Positions 50,152 through 58,893 of a stretch of DNA of 64,000 nt are shown here, piece after piece. How positions within the stretch are numbered: the first letter of the stretch is position 1; each line of letters starts with the position of its first letter. The stretch lies in assembly GCF_003667565.1 (NCBI RefSeq), contig NZ_RCUX01000006.1, forward strand, positions 124,001 to 188,000, written 5' to 3'. The DNA comes from Mycetocola tolaasinivorans (lineage in GTDB: Bacteria > Actinomycetota > Actinomycetes > Actinomycetales > Microbacteriaceae). The notes under the pieces are model-generated. The model did not search any database. It saw nothing but the letters and a program-made list of their open reading frames with translations, and was not told the origin of the DNA. Position numbers and translations under genes: made by a program.

Positions 50152-52464
50152 CTAGGCGCTGAGCGACTCGCGTACGGTGCGGGTCGCGGCGAGGATGTTG
50201 CGCAACGAGTCGACGGTCTCGTCATAGCCGCGGGTCTTCAGACCGCAGTCCGGGTTGACCCAGACCTGACGCTGCGGGATCGAACCCAGCGCGGTCTGGA
50301 GCAGCTCGGTGACTTCATCCACGCTGGGAACGCGCGGCGAGTGGATGTCGTAGACGCCCGGCCCGATGCCGCGGCCGAAGCCCGAACGCTCGATGTCCGA
50401 CACAACCTCCATCTTGGAGCGGGCCGCCTCGATGGAGGTGACATCGGCGTCCAGAAGGTTGATGGCGTCGATCACCACACCGAATTCCGAGTAGCAGAGG
50501 TGGGTGTGGATCTGGGTTTCCTTGGCCACACCCGCGGTGGAGAGGCGGAAGGATCCCACCGACCACTCGAGGTAGGAGGGCTGGTCGGCGAGCTTCAGCG
50601 GCAGCAGCTCGCGCAGCGCGGGCTCGTCCACCTGGATGATGCCGATGCCGGCGGCCTCGAGGTCGGCGATCTCGTCGCGCAGGGCGAGGGCCACCTGGTT
50701 GGCGGTGTCGGCCAGCGGCTGGTCATCGCGCACGAAGCTCCAGGCGAGGATCGTGACCGGGCCGGTGAGCATGCCCTTGACCGGCTTGGCGGTCAGCGAC
50801 TGGGTGAAGGTCGACCAGTCGACGGTGATCGGTGCCGGACGCGAGACGTCGCCCCACAGCAGCGACGGGCGGGTACAGCGGCTGCCGTAGCTCTGCACCC
50901 AGCCGAGCTCGGTGACGGCGAAACCGTCGAGGTTCTCGGCGAAGTACTGAACCATGTCGTTGCGCTCGGGCTCGCCGTGCACGAGGACGTCGAGGCCGAT
51001 CTCCTCCTGCAGGTCGACCACGCGACGGATCTCGTCCTCCATCGCGCCGCGGTACTCGGCCTCGGTGATCTCACCGCGGGCAAAGCGGGCACGCTCACGG
51101 CGGATGTCACCGGTCTGCGGGAACGAACCGATCGTGGTGGTCGGCAGCGGCGGGAGGCCGAGGGCGGCGTCCTGCGCGGCCAGGCGCTCGGTGTACTCGC
51201 CGCGGGTGAAGTCGGCGTTGGTCAGCCCGGCGGCACGCTCGCGCACGGCACCGTCACGGACACCGGGTGCCGAGTGGCGGTCTGCCAGCGCGGCGGTGGC
51301 CTCGGCCAGCTCGGCCGAGATGGCGGCGGGGCCCTCGGCCAGGGCGGTGGCGAGCAGGGAGATCTGGCCGACCTTCTGGTCGGCGAACGCGAGCCAGGAG
51401 ACCAGGCGCGGGTCGAGCTTGGTCTCGACGGTGACGTCCTGGGGCACGTGGAACAGGCTGGTCGAGCTCGATACCGCGACGTTCGGGCTGAGCGCGCGCA
51501 GGCTGTCGAGGGTTTCCCAGGCACCGGCGAGGTCGCCGCGCCAGATGTTGTGGCCGTCGATCACGCCGCCGACGATGGTCTTTTCGGTGGTGAAACCGGC
51601 GGGGACGGCGCCGCGGACGAGGTCCACACCGATGGCCTCGACCGGGCTGTTCAGCAGCACCGGCAGGGCGTCGCCGAGGTCGTTGTAGGGGGCGGCCACG
51701 AAGATCTGCGGGCGGTCGCTCTCGCCGCCGAGCACCTCGGTGGCACGGGCGGCGGCGGCCAGCAGCTCGGCGCGGGGCACCTCGATACTCTCGCTCACGA
51801 GGGCCGGCTCATCCAGCTGAACCCACTCGGCACCGGCGGCGCGCAGGGCCGACAGCAGCTCCGCATAGACGGGCAGGAGGTCGTCGAGGCGCGAGATTGG
51901 GGTGAAGCCCTCGGGGGCGTCCACCGCGGGCTTGGCGAGGGCCAGCAGGGTGACCGGGCCGACGATGACGGGGCGGGTGACGAAGCCCTGTTCGCGAGCC
52001 TCGATGACCTCGTCTACCAGGCGACGCGAGGCGAGGTGAAACTTCGTGTCCGGCCCGATCTCGGGCACGAGGTAGTGGTAGTTCGAGTCGAACCACTTGG
52101 TCATCTCGGCGGGCACATCCGCACCCTCACCGCGGGCGATGGTGAAGTAGCCGGCGAGGTCGACGGTGCCGTCCTCGGCCACGAGACGCTCAAAGCGGGT
52201 GGGAATCGCACCCACGGTGACGGCGGCGTCGAGTACCTGGTCGTAGTAGCTGAAGGCCTCGGGAATCGAGGAGTCTTCGCGGCCGAGGCCCAGCGAGGCC
52301 AGGCGCTCGCGGGTGCCGGCGCGCAGTTCGCGCGAGGTGGCCTCGAGCTCTTCGGCGGTGGTCTTGCCGGCCCAGAAGGCCTCAACCGCGCGCTTCAGCT
52401 CACGGCGCGGACCGATCCGCGGGTAGCCGAGGATGGTGCCGGTGGGGAACGGTGTGTGGGTCAT
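50152..52464 (-). CDS. metE: Cobalamin-independent methionine synthase
   Basis: 770 residues, full length. It has the N-terminal barrel start GYPRIGPRRELKRAVEAFWAG, cited in part, and a C-terminal catalytic barrel with the zinc ligands in VHGEPERNDMV (His), HTHLCYSEF (His and Cys), and the late NPDCGLKTR (Cys). It methylates homocysteine with 5-methyl-tetrahydrofolate triglutamate. It is translationally coupled (ATGA) to metF, which supplies the methyl donor. Confidence 0.96.
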   Translation of the reverse strand: MTHTPFPTGTILGYPRIGPRRELKRAVEAFWAGKTTAEELEATSRELRAGTRERLASLGLGREDSSIPEAFSYYDQVLDAAVTVGAIPTRFERLVAEDGTVDLAGYFTIARGEGADVPAEMTKWFDSNYHYLVPEIGPDTKFHLASRRLVDEVIEAREQGFVTRPVIVGPVTLLALAKPAVDAPEGFTPISRLDDLLPVYAELLSALRAAGAEWVQLDEPALVSESIEVPRAELLAAAARATEVLGGESDRPQIFVAAPYNDLGDALPVLLNSPVEAIGVDLVRGAVPAGFTTEKTIVGGVIDGHNIWRGDLAGAWETLDSLRALSPNVAVSSSTSLFHVPQDVTVETKLDPRLVSWLAFADQKVGQISLLATALAEGPAAISAELAEATAALADRHSAPGVRDGAVRERAAGLTNADFTRGEYTERLAAQDAALGLPPLPTTTIGSFPQTGDIRRERARFARGEITEAEYRGAMEDEIRRVVDLQEEIGLDVLVHGEPERNDMVQYFAENLDGFAVTELGWVQSYGSRCTRPSLLWGDVSRPAPITVDWSTFTQSLTAKPVKGMLTGPVTILAWSFVRDDQPLADTANQVALALRDEIADLEAAGIGIIQVDEPALRELLPLKLADQPSYLEWSVGSFRLSTAGVAKETQIHTHLCYSEFGVVIDAINLLDADVTSIEAARSKMEVVSDIERSGFGRGIGPGVYDIHSPRVPSVDEVTELLQTALGSIPQRQVWVNPDCGLKTRGYDETVDSLRNILAATRTVRESLSA

Positions 52465-53387
52465 GCGTATTCCTTTTCGGGGACGTAGAGACCGGTCTCG
52501 CGCAGGACGCGCAGTACGGCCGGGTGTTGGTTGAAGGTATAGAGGTGAAGGCCGCTGGCGCCGCCGTTCAACAGGGAGTGGCTGAGGCTCACGGCGTGAT
52601 CCACGCCGACCTCAAACTGGGCCTCGGGCGAGCCCTGGGCCTCCAGCTTTCGCAGCAGCTCAAGGGGGAGCTTCTCATCGGTGAGCTGGACGATGCGGTG
52701 CAGGCGTTCCGGGCTGAGCACGGGCATGATCCCCGGGAGGATCCGCATCGTGATCCCCGCGGCGCGCGCCTGATCCACAAAGCGTAGGTAGTCTTCGGGG
52801 TCGAAGAACAGCTGGGTGATCGCCAGGTTTGCGCCGGCGGCCTCCTTGGCCAGCAGGGTGTCGAGGTCCTGCGACACCGAGCGCGAGCGGGGGTGACCGT
52901 TGGGGAACGCGGCGACGGCGATCGTGACCTTGGGCTGCGGACGCACCTGGGTGCCGCGCGGGAATCCGGCCAGCGGAGGCTGCACAAACTGGGCTTTTTC
53001 CGCGCGAATGCGGTGGATGAGCTGCACCAGCTCACCGGCGCTGCCGAGATCGCCGAGGAAGTTCTCGCCCTCCTTGGCTCCCACCGGGGGATCCCCGCGC
53101 AGCGCGAGGAACTTCGTGATGCCGGCGTCGAGGAACTCGTGGATCATCGCCGAGGCCTCGGCATAGGAGGAGCCCACGCAGGTGAGGTGCGCCATGGCAT
53201 CCACCCCGCCCGCGCGCAGCTGCTGCAGGACGCGCAGCGAGCGGTCGGTGGTGGTACCGCCCGCGCCGTAGGTCACCGAGATGAATTCGGGACTCGACGC
53301 CACCAGGTGCGCGAGAGACACCTCGAGCGCATCGGCCGCGGCGGCCGATCTGGGTGGGTAAAGCTCAAATGAAAAGGTAGTAGCCAC
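52461..53387 (-). CDS. metF: Methylenetetrahydrofolate reductase
   Basis: 308 residues from GTG 53387, with AAGGAG 6 nt upstream. FAD barrel motifs are visible: SFELYPPRS near the N-terminus, SVTYGAGGTTTDRS, HLTCVGSSYAE, LALRGDPPVG and QLFFDPEDY. It reduces 5,10-methylene-THF to 5-methyl-THF for MetE. The region upstream carries repeats and alternative hairpins that probably mediate regulation by sulfur or methionine supply. Confidence 0.95.
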   Translation of the reverse strand: MATTFSFELYPPRSAAAADALEVSLAHLVASSPEFISVTYGAGGTTTDRSLRVLQQLRAGGVDAMAHLTCVGSSYAEASAMIHEFLDAGITKFLALRGDPPVGAKEGENFLGDLGSAGELVQLIHRIRAEKAQFVQPPLAGFPRGTQVRPQPKVTIAVAAFPNGHPRSRSVSQDLDTLLAKEAAGANLAITQLFFDPEDYLRFVDQARAAGITMRILPGIMPVLSPERLHRIVQLTDEKLPLELLRKLEAQGSPEAQFEVGVDHAVSLSHSLLNGGASGLHLYTFNQHPAVLRVLRETGLYVPEKEYA

Positions 53388-53446
53388 ACCTATCTCCTTG
53401 GGGAAAATTTTCGGTGGGGCGGATACCGGGCTCGGTGCTCGCTCCG

Positions 53447-53540
53447 GGCATCGTCAGGCGATGCCGTGAACCCGAGACTAACAACGGCATTGCGCGAAAA
53501 GCCGGAGTATTACGGCAGGTTTCCTCCGGGTGTTACGGCA
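53447..53540 (-). promoter_or_regulatory. metFE upstream control region: direct repeats and mutually exclusive hairpins
   Basis: On the minus strand TGCCGTAACACCCGG (53540-53526) and TGCCGTAATACTCCGG (53517-53502) are direct repeats 23 bp apart, typical of regulator boxes. Downstream, ATGCCGT/ACGGCAT (53461-53467 with 53484-53490) and GGCATCG/CGATGCC (53447-53453 with 53459-53465) share the same bases, so only one of the two hairpins can form. No known riboswitch consensus was recognised. Confidence 0.5.
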
Positions 53541-53662
53541 TGTGTCAATCGGGAATTCTGGTTGACGTTTTGGCGCGTTCGTGGTGCATTTAACGCGTGC
53601 GGTTTTTGGACACACTCGGGCTCCCCGAACCCCGCAATCGCACGCTCAGGACAGGAGACATC

Positions 53663-54121
53663 ATGACCGGAATCACCCCGGGCAGCATCGAGATCGATCG
53701 ATTCTTTGCCGCCTCACCCGCCGAGGTCTTTGAGGCCTGGACCACCCCCGAACACTTCTCCCGCTGGTTTGGTGGCTCCTCGGTCGAGGTGCCGCTGGAT
53801 CAGCTCGACTTTGCCCCCGAGATCGAGGGATCCTGGACCGCCACGATGGTGCTGCCGGACGGCAATGCGATCCACTGGGCCGGAGACTTCCTCGAAATCG
53901 TTCCCAACGAGCGTTTCGTGTTCACCCTGACGGACAATCCTGAATCCCCGGAGCGCGCGGCCGTGGTTGTCACGCTCACCGAGGCCACGGAGGACGGCGT
54001 CGAGGGTACCCGCCTGCACTTTACCCAGGAGACCCCGGGGTTCGCCCCGGAACAGCAGGAGGCAGCGCTCGCCGGCTGGCAGGCATTCCTCGATGAGCTG
54101 ATCGTCGCGGATCAGATCTAG
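53663..54121 (+). CDS. SRPBCC/AHSA1-family protein
   Basis: 152 residues from ATG 53663, with AGGAGA upstream. The START-like fold with the AHSA1 pattern is seen in FFAASPAEVFEAWTTPEHFSRWFGG, cited in part, and in the C-terminal GTRLHFTQETPGF and GWQAFLDEL. The family binds small hydrophobic ligands or acts with Hsp90-like partners; the role here is unknown. It is divergent from metF. Confidence 0.86.
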   Translation: MTGITPGSIEIDRFFAASPAEVFEAWTTPEHFSRWFGGSSVEVPLDQLDFAPEIEGSWTATMVLPDGNAIHWAGDFLEIVPNERFVFTLTDNPESPERAAVVVTLTEATEDGVEGTRLHFTQETPGFAPEQQEAALAGWQAFLDELIVADQI

Positions 54122-54159
54122 CGCGCGGGAGCACGGCAGTGACGCCTGGCCACAGAAGA

Positions 54160-54195
54160 AGAGCGGGGCACCGGAACCATCCGGTGCCCCGCTCT
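54160..54195. terminator. Bidirectional terminator hairpin
   Basis: A perfect 15-bp stem (AGAGCGGGGCACCGG, loop of 6) lies between the convergent SRPBCC gene and the alkylhydroperoxidase-domain gene ending at 54221. On the plus strand it is followed by CATCT, so there is no long U tract. Confidence 0.8.
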
Positions 54196-54220
54196 CATCT
54201 CTGGGCTGCGATGCGGAGCA

Positions 54221-54841
54221 CTAGCGCGCCGCCGGCAGCTCCGGCTCGCCGAGGGACAGCATGAGGCGGTTGGCCCAGTTGAAGAAGGCGGCACCGTGCA
54301 GGGTGTCGGCGATCTCGAGGTCATCAAGGCCCGCGGCGCGCAGGGCATCGAGGTGGGCCTGGGAGAGCGCAACGGGGGTGTCGGTCAGGGCGACCGACGC
54401 CTCGAGGATGGCCTCCCAGCGGGCATCCTGTGCGGAGTCCACGCCGTCGGCGAGTACGCGATCCACGTCCTCCGCACGGCCGGACTGCTGCACTGCGAAT
54501 CGCGAGTGCACCGAGGCACAGAAGATGCAGCCGTTGCTGCGCGAGGCACCCACGGCCGAGAGCTCGCGGTCGGCGCGGGGCAGACCGGAGTCGGTGTTGT
54601 AGAAGATGTCGTTGTCGGTGGCGGTGCGGGCGCGCAGGGCCTCCGGGTCGCGCACGAGCAGGCGGAAGTATGGCATCTTCGCGCGGTTCTTATCCACCAG
54701 CGCGACGAGGTGCTCCTCGGTCAGCTCATCCTCGGGGATGGGCTGGATCCACGGCACCCAGCCGAGGCCCTCGCGGGTGAACACCTCGGGGGCGCGCAGG
54801 CCCGGGTAGGTGAGGACGTGTCCGAATGCGCTCTCGGTCAT
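54221..54841 (-). CDS. Alkylhydroperoxidase domain protein (Avi_7169-type)
   Basis: 206 residues. The AhpD/CMD core has ASRSNGCIFCASVHSRFA with the CxxC pair; the N-terminal FTREGLGWVPWIQPIPEDEL is typical of the Avi_7169-type subfamily found next to a CMD protein and a luciferase-like monooxygenase. It is the last gene of that trio and overlaps the CMD gene by ATGA. It probably removes peroxide or an oxidised by-product of the monooxygenase (inference). Confidence 0.84.
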   Translation of the reverse strand: MTESAFGHVLTYPGLRAPEVFTREGLGWVPWIQPIPEDELTEEHLVALVDKNRAKMPYFRLLVRDPEALRARTATDNDIFYNTDSGLPRADRELSAVGASRSNGCIFCASVHSRFAVQQSGRAEDVDRVLADGVDSAQDARWEAILEASVALTDTPVALSQAHLDALRAAGLDDLEIADTLHGAAFFNWANRLMLSLGEPELPAAR

Positions 54842-55491
54842 GCGTGGGCTCCTACGGTTTCGGAACGGTCGATGGTGACGATGTCGCCGGTGGTGGCCGG
54901 GTCCTGGGCCAAAAGGCGCAGGCCGGCGACAAGGCGAAGCTGGAAGGTGAGGAACGCGATTAGCTGCGAGATCACCACGATGGAGGTCTCGTTCCAGCCG
55001 GAGTCCAGCAGCGCCTGCAGTGCGGCGGCGCTTGCCTCACGGGGGCGGAACACCAGCAGGTGTGCGTGCTCCAGCGCGGCCGACAGCGGGGCACCGAGCG
55101 CGGCACGGTCGGCCTCCGGCACGGTGAACCGAACGCCCTCGGTGTTCTCCTCGGCCAGGGCGGCGGAGGGGTAGTGACCGAACGGGCCGGAGGCCGCGGC
55201 CGCCGCGGCGAGGGAGTCGATGCGGCCGGCCAGGTGGGCGTCGAGCTCGGTGAGGCGCTCGCGGTAGTACGCGGCGGTCTGCGGCTCGGCGCTGATCGCG
55301 GTCACGAATGCGGCAATCGCAAAGCGGTCGGCGGGGGAGACATCCCCGGTGTGGGCCGGTTCGAGCAGGGCCGCGAAGCTCGCCTGGGCGTTTGCGCGTG
55401 CCTCGGGGCGACGGGCGCGTACCCGGTCCACCGGAGAGCCGGGGGTGATCCCGGCGAGATGATCAATCAGATCCGGTACGGGCTGAGTCAT
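54838..55491 (-). CDS. CMD domain protein (Avi_7170-type)
   Basis: 217 residues from ATG 55491. It has a CMD/AhpD-like fold with DRFAIAAFVTAISAEPQTAAYY and WNETSIVVISQLIAFLTFQLRLVAGL, but no CxxC pair, as is usual for the Avi_7170-type partner. It is coupled to the alkylhydroperoxidase-domain gene and follows the monooxygenase by 49 bp. It may form a complex with its CxxC partner (inference). Confidence 0.8.
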   Translation of the reverse strand: MTQPVPDLIDHLAGITPGSPVDRVRARRPEARANAQASFAALLEPAHTGDVSPADRFAIAAFVTAISAEPQTAAYYRERLTELDAHLAGRIDSLAAAAAASGPFGHYPSAALAEENTEGVRFTVPEADRAALGAPLSAALEHAHLLVFRPREASAAALQALLDSGWNETSIVVISQLIAFLTFQLRLVAGLRLLAQDPATTGDIVTIDRSETVGAHA

Positions 55492-55540
55492 ACGGGGGTT
55501 CCTTTCGGGGTGGATCGCGGATGCGAACGGTGGGGCGAAG

Positions 55541-56575
55541 CTAAGACAGCGCGGGCTCGGGAGAGGGAGCGGGGGCCTCGGCCGCCCAGCCCAGGGCGGG
55601 CGCGACCCGGGTGGCGACCAGCTCGATCGAGCGCAGGATGAACTCGTGCGGGGGATCCACCGAGTGCACCTGGAACACCAGGTCGGTGGCACGCTCCAGC
55701 ACGGGATCCGCGGCGAGCGATTCGGTGACCTCTTCCGGGGTGCCGAGGTGCACGTCGAACTCGGTGATGAGCTCGGGCAGGGTGTCGCCGAGCACGATCT
55801 GTCCGGCCGCACGGAACTGGGCGGCGGCGCGGCGCAGTCCCACCTCGGCAAAGCGCAGCGCGGTGCGCCGGTCATCGGCCACGAACACGGTGCGGGCACC
55901 CGAGATGCGCGGGGCTACCCCGGCCGGCAGTGCCTCGAGGTAGGCGTCGACGATGGGGTTTTGGATCTCGGCGAGTGAGAGGTTCGGGGTGCGTGGGGAG
56001 CGCTGCTGGGTGCGCGAGAGCAGGAGTCCGTCGCCGGCCCGCCCGGCCCGTGTTCCGCCCGTGGGGGAGAACGTGGCCTGCCAGAGCGCCTCGATCAGGC
56101 GCGGAGCGGGCGGCGAAATCCGGTTGCGGTTGCGGCCCAGCGGTTCACCCGCGAGTGCCTGACGGAGTACCTGGAGCTGCGCGGCGAAGTCGCGGGAGCG
56201 GTCGGCCGGGTTGCGCCCAAACGTCGCGAAGGCGCTGGGGGTGCCTCCGCTGCCAACACCGAGCTCCAGGCGACCGCCCGAGAGGAGGTCGAAGGTCGCG
56301 GCGTCCTCCGCCACACGCACGGCGTTTTCGAGCGGGAGGGTGACGATGCCGGTACCGAGGCGGATGCGGGTGGTGTGCGCGGCCGCGTGTGACAGAAACA
56401 CAAACGGGCTGGGCAGTCCGCCCTCGTGCGGGTTGAAGTGGTGCTGGGCCACCCATGCCGAGTCGTATCCGAATGCCTCGGCGTGCACGATCTGCTCGAT
56501 CGCGAGCCGGAGGCGCTCGCCGGAGCCCACCTGGTCAAGTACCCGGGTAAAAAAGCCGAGTTTCTTCGAGCTCAC
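55541..56575 (-). CDS. FMN-dependent luciferase-like monooxygenase (KPN_01858-type)
   Basis: 344 residues from GTG 56575, with GGTGAGAA upstream. TIM-barrel bacterial-luciferase family: [29 protein letters not shown], cited in part, [24 protein letters not shown], cited in part, and [14 protein letters not shown]. Such FMNH2-dependent enzymes attack C-S or C-N bonds or alkanes. With two AhpD/CMD proteins it forms a recurring trio of unknown substrate. Here it lies among methionine and sulfur genes, which suggests a sulfur-containing substrate. Confidence 0.87.
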   Translation of the reverse strand: MSSKKLGFFTRVLDQVGSGERLRLAIEQIVHAEAFGYDSAWVAQHHFNPHEGGLPSPFVFLSHAAAHTTRIRLGTGIVTLPLENAVRVAEDAATFDLLSGGRLELGVGSGGTPSAFATFGRNPADRSRDFAAQLQVLRQALAGEPLGRNRNRISPPAPRLIEALWQATFSPTGGTRAGRAGDGLLLSRTQQRSPRTPNLSLAEIQNPIVDAYLEALPAGVAPRISGARTVFVADDRRTALRFAEVGLRRAAAQFRAAGQIVLGDTLPELITEFDVHLGTPEEVTESLAADPVLERATDLVFQVHSVDPPHEFILRSIELVATRVAPALGWAAEAPAPSPEPALS

Positions 56576-56601
56576 GCGTTCTCACCTCGAATCTCTGACA
56601 T
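56572..56601 (-). CDS. Candidate nine-residue leader ORF before the monooxygenase
   Basis: ATG 56601 follows AAGGGGAA at 5 nt and encodes MSEIRGENA; its TGA overlaps the GTG start of the monooxygenase (GTGA). The good ribosome site and the stop-start overlap suggest translational coupling by a short peptide ORF, or a remnant of a lost gene. Translation is not proven. Confidence 0.4.
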   Translation of the reverse strand: MSEIRGENA

Positions 56602-56818
56602 GTGGTTCCCCTTCACTTCGATCTGCCGTGGGTCCGTCCACGATCGAAACGGGGAGGCCCACAGGCTGCGGAGTCAGCCTAGGAGCGGGCGTTCCTCGAA
56701 TCGACAAACATAAAGAATTGCGACGGCAGATGAACGCGTATGACGGAGTGGGGAATGAAGATTTCCGACTGTTACTTACCGGGTGACCGGGTGGGGCATG
56801 CGCGAGTAGCGTGGCCAC

Positions 56819-58132
56819 ATGTCAGCGCACACAGGTTCCCCCTCATTCGGTTTCGAGACCCGGCAGATCCACGCCGGTGAGATTAACGATGCCGAAACCA
56901 CCGCCCGGGTGACCCCGATCTATCAGACCGCGGGATACCGATTCGCGAGCTTCGATGACGGCGAGGAGCGCTTCGCCGGGGCGAGTAGCCGCCGCGCATA
57001 CTCGCGCAACGACAACCCCACAAACATCGTGGCGGCCAAGCGCATCGCCGACCTGGAGGGTGGCGTGGATGCCGTGCTCGTGGGCAGCGGCCAGGCGGCC
57101 ATTGCGGTCACGCTGTTTGCGCTGGCGCAGACCGGCGATCACATCCTCGCCACCACCAACCTCTACGAGGGCACCCGCGAGATGTTCCGCACCTCGCTGG
57201 CCCGGCAGGGCCTGAGCGTCGAGTACGTGCCCGCCGATGCGCCGGCCGAGGTATGGCGTTCAAAGGTGACCGAGCGCACCCGCGCGATCTACACCGAGAC
57301 CATCCCCAATCCGCTGGGTGACGTGGTGGATATCGCGGCGCTCGCCGACATCGCGCACGCGGCCGGTGTGCCGCTGATCGTGGACTCCACGGTCGCGACC
57401 CCCTATCTCTGTCGTCCCATCGAGTGGGGTGCCGACATCGTGATTCACTCGACCTCGAAGTGGCTTGCGGGCCACGGATCGGTCATCGGCGGCGCGATCA
57501 TCGACGGCGGCACGTTCGACTGGGAGGCCAACGCCGACCGCTTTCCGCACCTCACCACCTCACCGCGGCCGGGTGTGGGCTCGGCGGTCGAGCGCTTCGG
57601 TGCCGGGGCATACCTCGGGTTCCTGCGCACCGTGACCATCCTGGAGTACGGCCCGACCGTGCCGCCCACCTCCACCTTCCTGCTGCTGCAGGGCATCGAA
57701 ACCCTCTCGCTGCGGATGGAACGCCACGTGGACAACGCCGTTGCCGTCGCACGCGCGTTTGAGGGCCACGCGGCCCTGCGCCAGATTCACTACCCGGGCC
57801 TTGAAAGTAGCCCGTACTATCCGCTCACCCAGAAGTACCTCCCGCGCGGAGCGGGATCCATCGTCTCGTTTGACCTCGCCGGGGGCCGCGACGCCGCCCG
57901 GGTCTTCATCGACGCCCTCGAACTCGTGACCCCGATGACCCACATCGGCGATGTCCGCTCGCTGGCCATCCACCTGGGCTCCACCATTCACGCGAAGCTC
58001 ACCGAGGAGGAGCGCCTGGCCGTGGGCATCACGCCGGGCCTCGTGCGCCTCTCCATCGGCATCGAGAGCGCCGGCGACATCATCGCCGACCTCGGCCACG
58101 CGCTGGACGCGGTCACGGCGGCGGGGTACTAG
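56819..58132 (+). CDS. O-acetylhomoserine aminocarboxypropyltransferase-like PLP enzyme
   Basis: 437 residues of the Cys/Met metabolism PLP family. FETRQIHAGEIND at the N-terminus, YSRNDNPTNIVAAKRIADLEGG, cited in part, VDSTVATPYLCRPIEWGADI, cited in part, and the PLP lysine in HSTSKWLAGHGSVIGG match MetY (O-acetylhomoserine sulfhydrylase) better than MetB. It makes homocysteine from an activated homoserine and sulfide, or acts on other thiols. The mRNA is leaderless (TAGCGT, 6 nt, ATG). It is divergent from the monooxygenase trio. Confidence 0.9.
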   Translation: MSAHTGSPSFGFETRQIHAGEINDAETTARVTPIYQTAGYRFASFDDGEERFAGASSRRAYSRNDNPTNIVAAKRIADLEGGVDAVLVGSGQAAIAVTLFALAQTGDHILATTNLYEGTREMFRTSLARQGLSVEYVPADAPAEVWRSKVTERTRAIYTETIPNPLGDVVDIAALADIAHAAGVPLIVDSTVATPYLCRPIEWGADIVIHSTSKWLAGHGSVIGGAIIDGGTFDWEANADRFPHLTTSPRPGVGSAVERFGAGAYLGFLRTVTILEYGPTVPPTSTFLLLQGIETLSLRMERHVDNAVAVARAFEGHAALRQIHYPGLESSPYYPLTQKYLPRGAGSIVSFDLAGGRDAARVFIDALELVTPMTHIGDVRSLAIHLGSTIHAKLTEEERLAVGITPGLVRLSIGIESAGDIIADLGHALDAVTAAGY

Positions 58133-58290
58133 CGCGCGCACTGGCTCCCAGACTCTGGTGCGAGGGAACCAGCGCGTTTTCTGTCGCATTAATTGCGATG
58201 CGTGTACCAGGGGTGTGTGGGACCGCCGATCCCGATACCCTGGGAGGCAGGTGCCCTCCGCGTGCGAGGTCACCAGAGGGGGGAGACACC

Positions 58291-58569
58291 ATGGGCGTGC
58301 TATCGGAATGGGTGGGCTACGCCTTTTGGGCGCTGCTCGCCGCCGCGCTCATCGTGACGATCAGTCGCGCTGTTGTGCAGCGAAAGCGCCGGGGCGTGCG
58401 CGACGCGCTGTTGCCGTTTGCCGATGCTTCCGCCGTGCAGTCTCGAGCAATGGGCTGGGCACCCGCGGCGCAGGAACACCCCGAGGAGGCTGCCACCGAT
58501 AACCGGGCCCACAGCCTGATCGAGGGCGACGTGGATCGCGACGACCGCGGGGCAGCCGGCCAAGCCTAA
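58291..58569 (+). CDS. Small single-helix membrane protein
   Basis: 92 residues from ATG 58291, preceded by AGGGGGGAGA. One membrane helix (about 5-28, YAFWALLAAALIVTISRAVV) is followed by a polar, acidic C-terminus (EEAATDNRAHSLIEGDVDRD). Function unknown. Confidence 0.65.
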   Translation: MGVLSEWVGYAFWALLAAALIVTISRAVVQRKRRGVRDALLPFADASAVQSRAMGWAPAAQEHPEEAATDNRAHSLIEGDVDRDDRGAAGQA

Positions 58570-58591
58570 CCGGTGTGGCTGAGCAGCACGC

Positions 58592-58837
58592 TTAGGCGGA
58601 TGCCCGGCCCTCTGATCGTGCGGAACCTGCGAGGTGCGACACGATGATGACGGCCGACATCGCGAAGCTCAGGCCCGCAAGTAGCGCGTACACGATCACG
58701 TGGTCGAGCCCGGAGGTCAGGATCGAGAGCAGTGCGAGCGCGATGGGCACCGCGACCGGATAGGGCATGCGCTGCGGCGAAGCGCGCAGGAGGATCGGGA
58801 CGATCGCGGCGCACAGGGCGAGGAATCCGATCATCAT
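58592..58837 (-). CDS. Small two- or three-helix membrane protein
   Basis: 81 residues; an ATG pair at 58837 and 58834 makes the start ambiguous. Hydrophobic stretches at about 2-18, 27-42 and 46-68 with short loops suggest a membrane protein. It lies upstream of, and in the same direction as, the C-S lyase gene, and converges on 58291-58569. Function unknown. Confidence 0.6.
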   Translation of the reverse strand: MMIGFLALCAAIVPILLRASPQRMPYPVAVPIALALLSILTSGLDHVIVYALLAGLSFAMSAVIIVSHLAGSARSEGRASA

Positions 58838-58893
58838 TCGAGGTGCTCCGTTCGCGGTGTGTGGCGGGTGGCGGTACCGGGGTTCGTGGCGGC

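Noticed and set aside
49918-52488. 856-codon plus-strand reading frame opposite metE
   Set aside because: It is the antisense shadow of metE; its Gly/His/Val/Glu-rich product has no domain, while the minus strand encodes a complete methionine synthase.
53388-53662. Cobalamin or SAM riboswitch before metF
   Set aside because: No B12-box, SAM-I/IV core or SAH-type core could be matched; only generic hairpins and repeats are visible, so it is reported as an unassigned control region.
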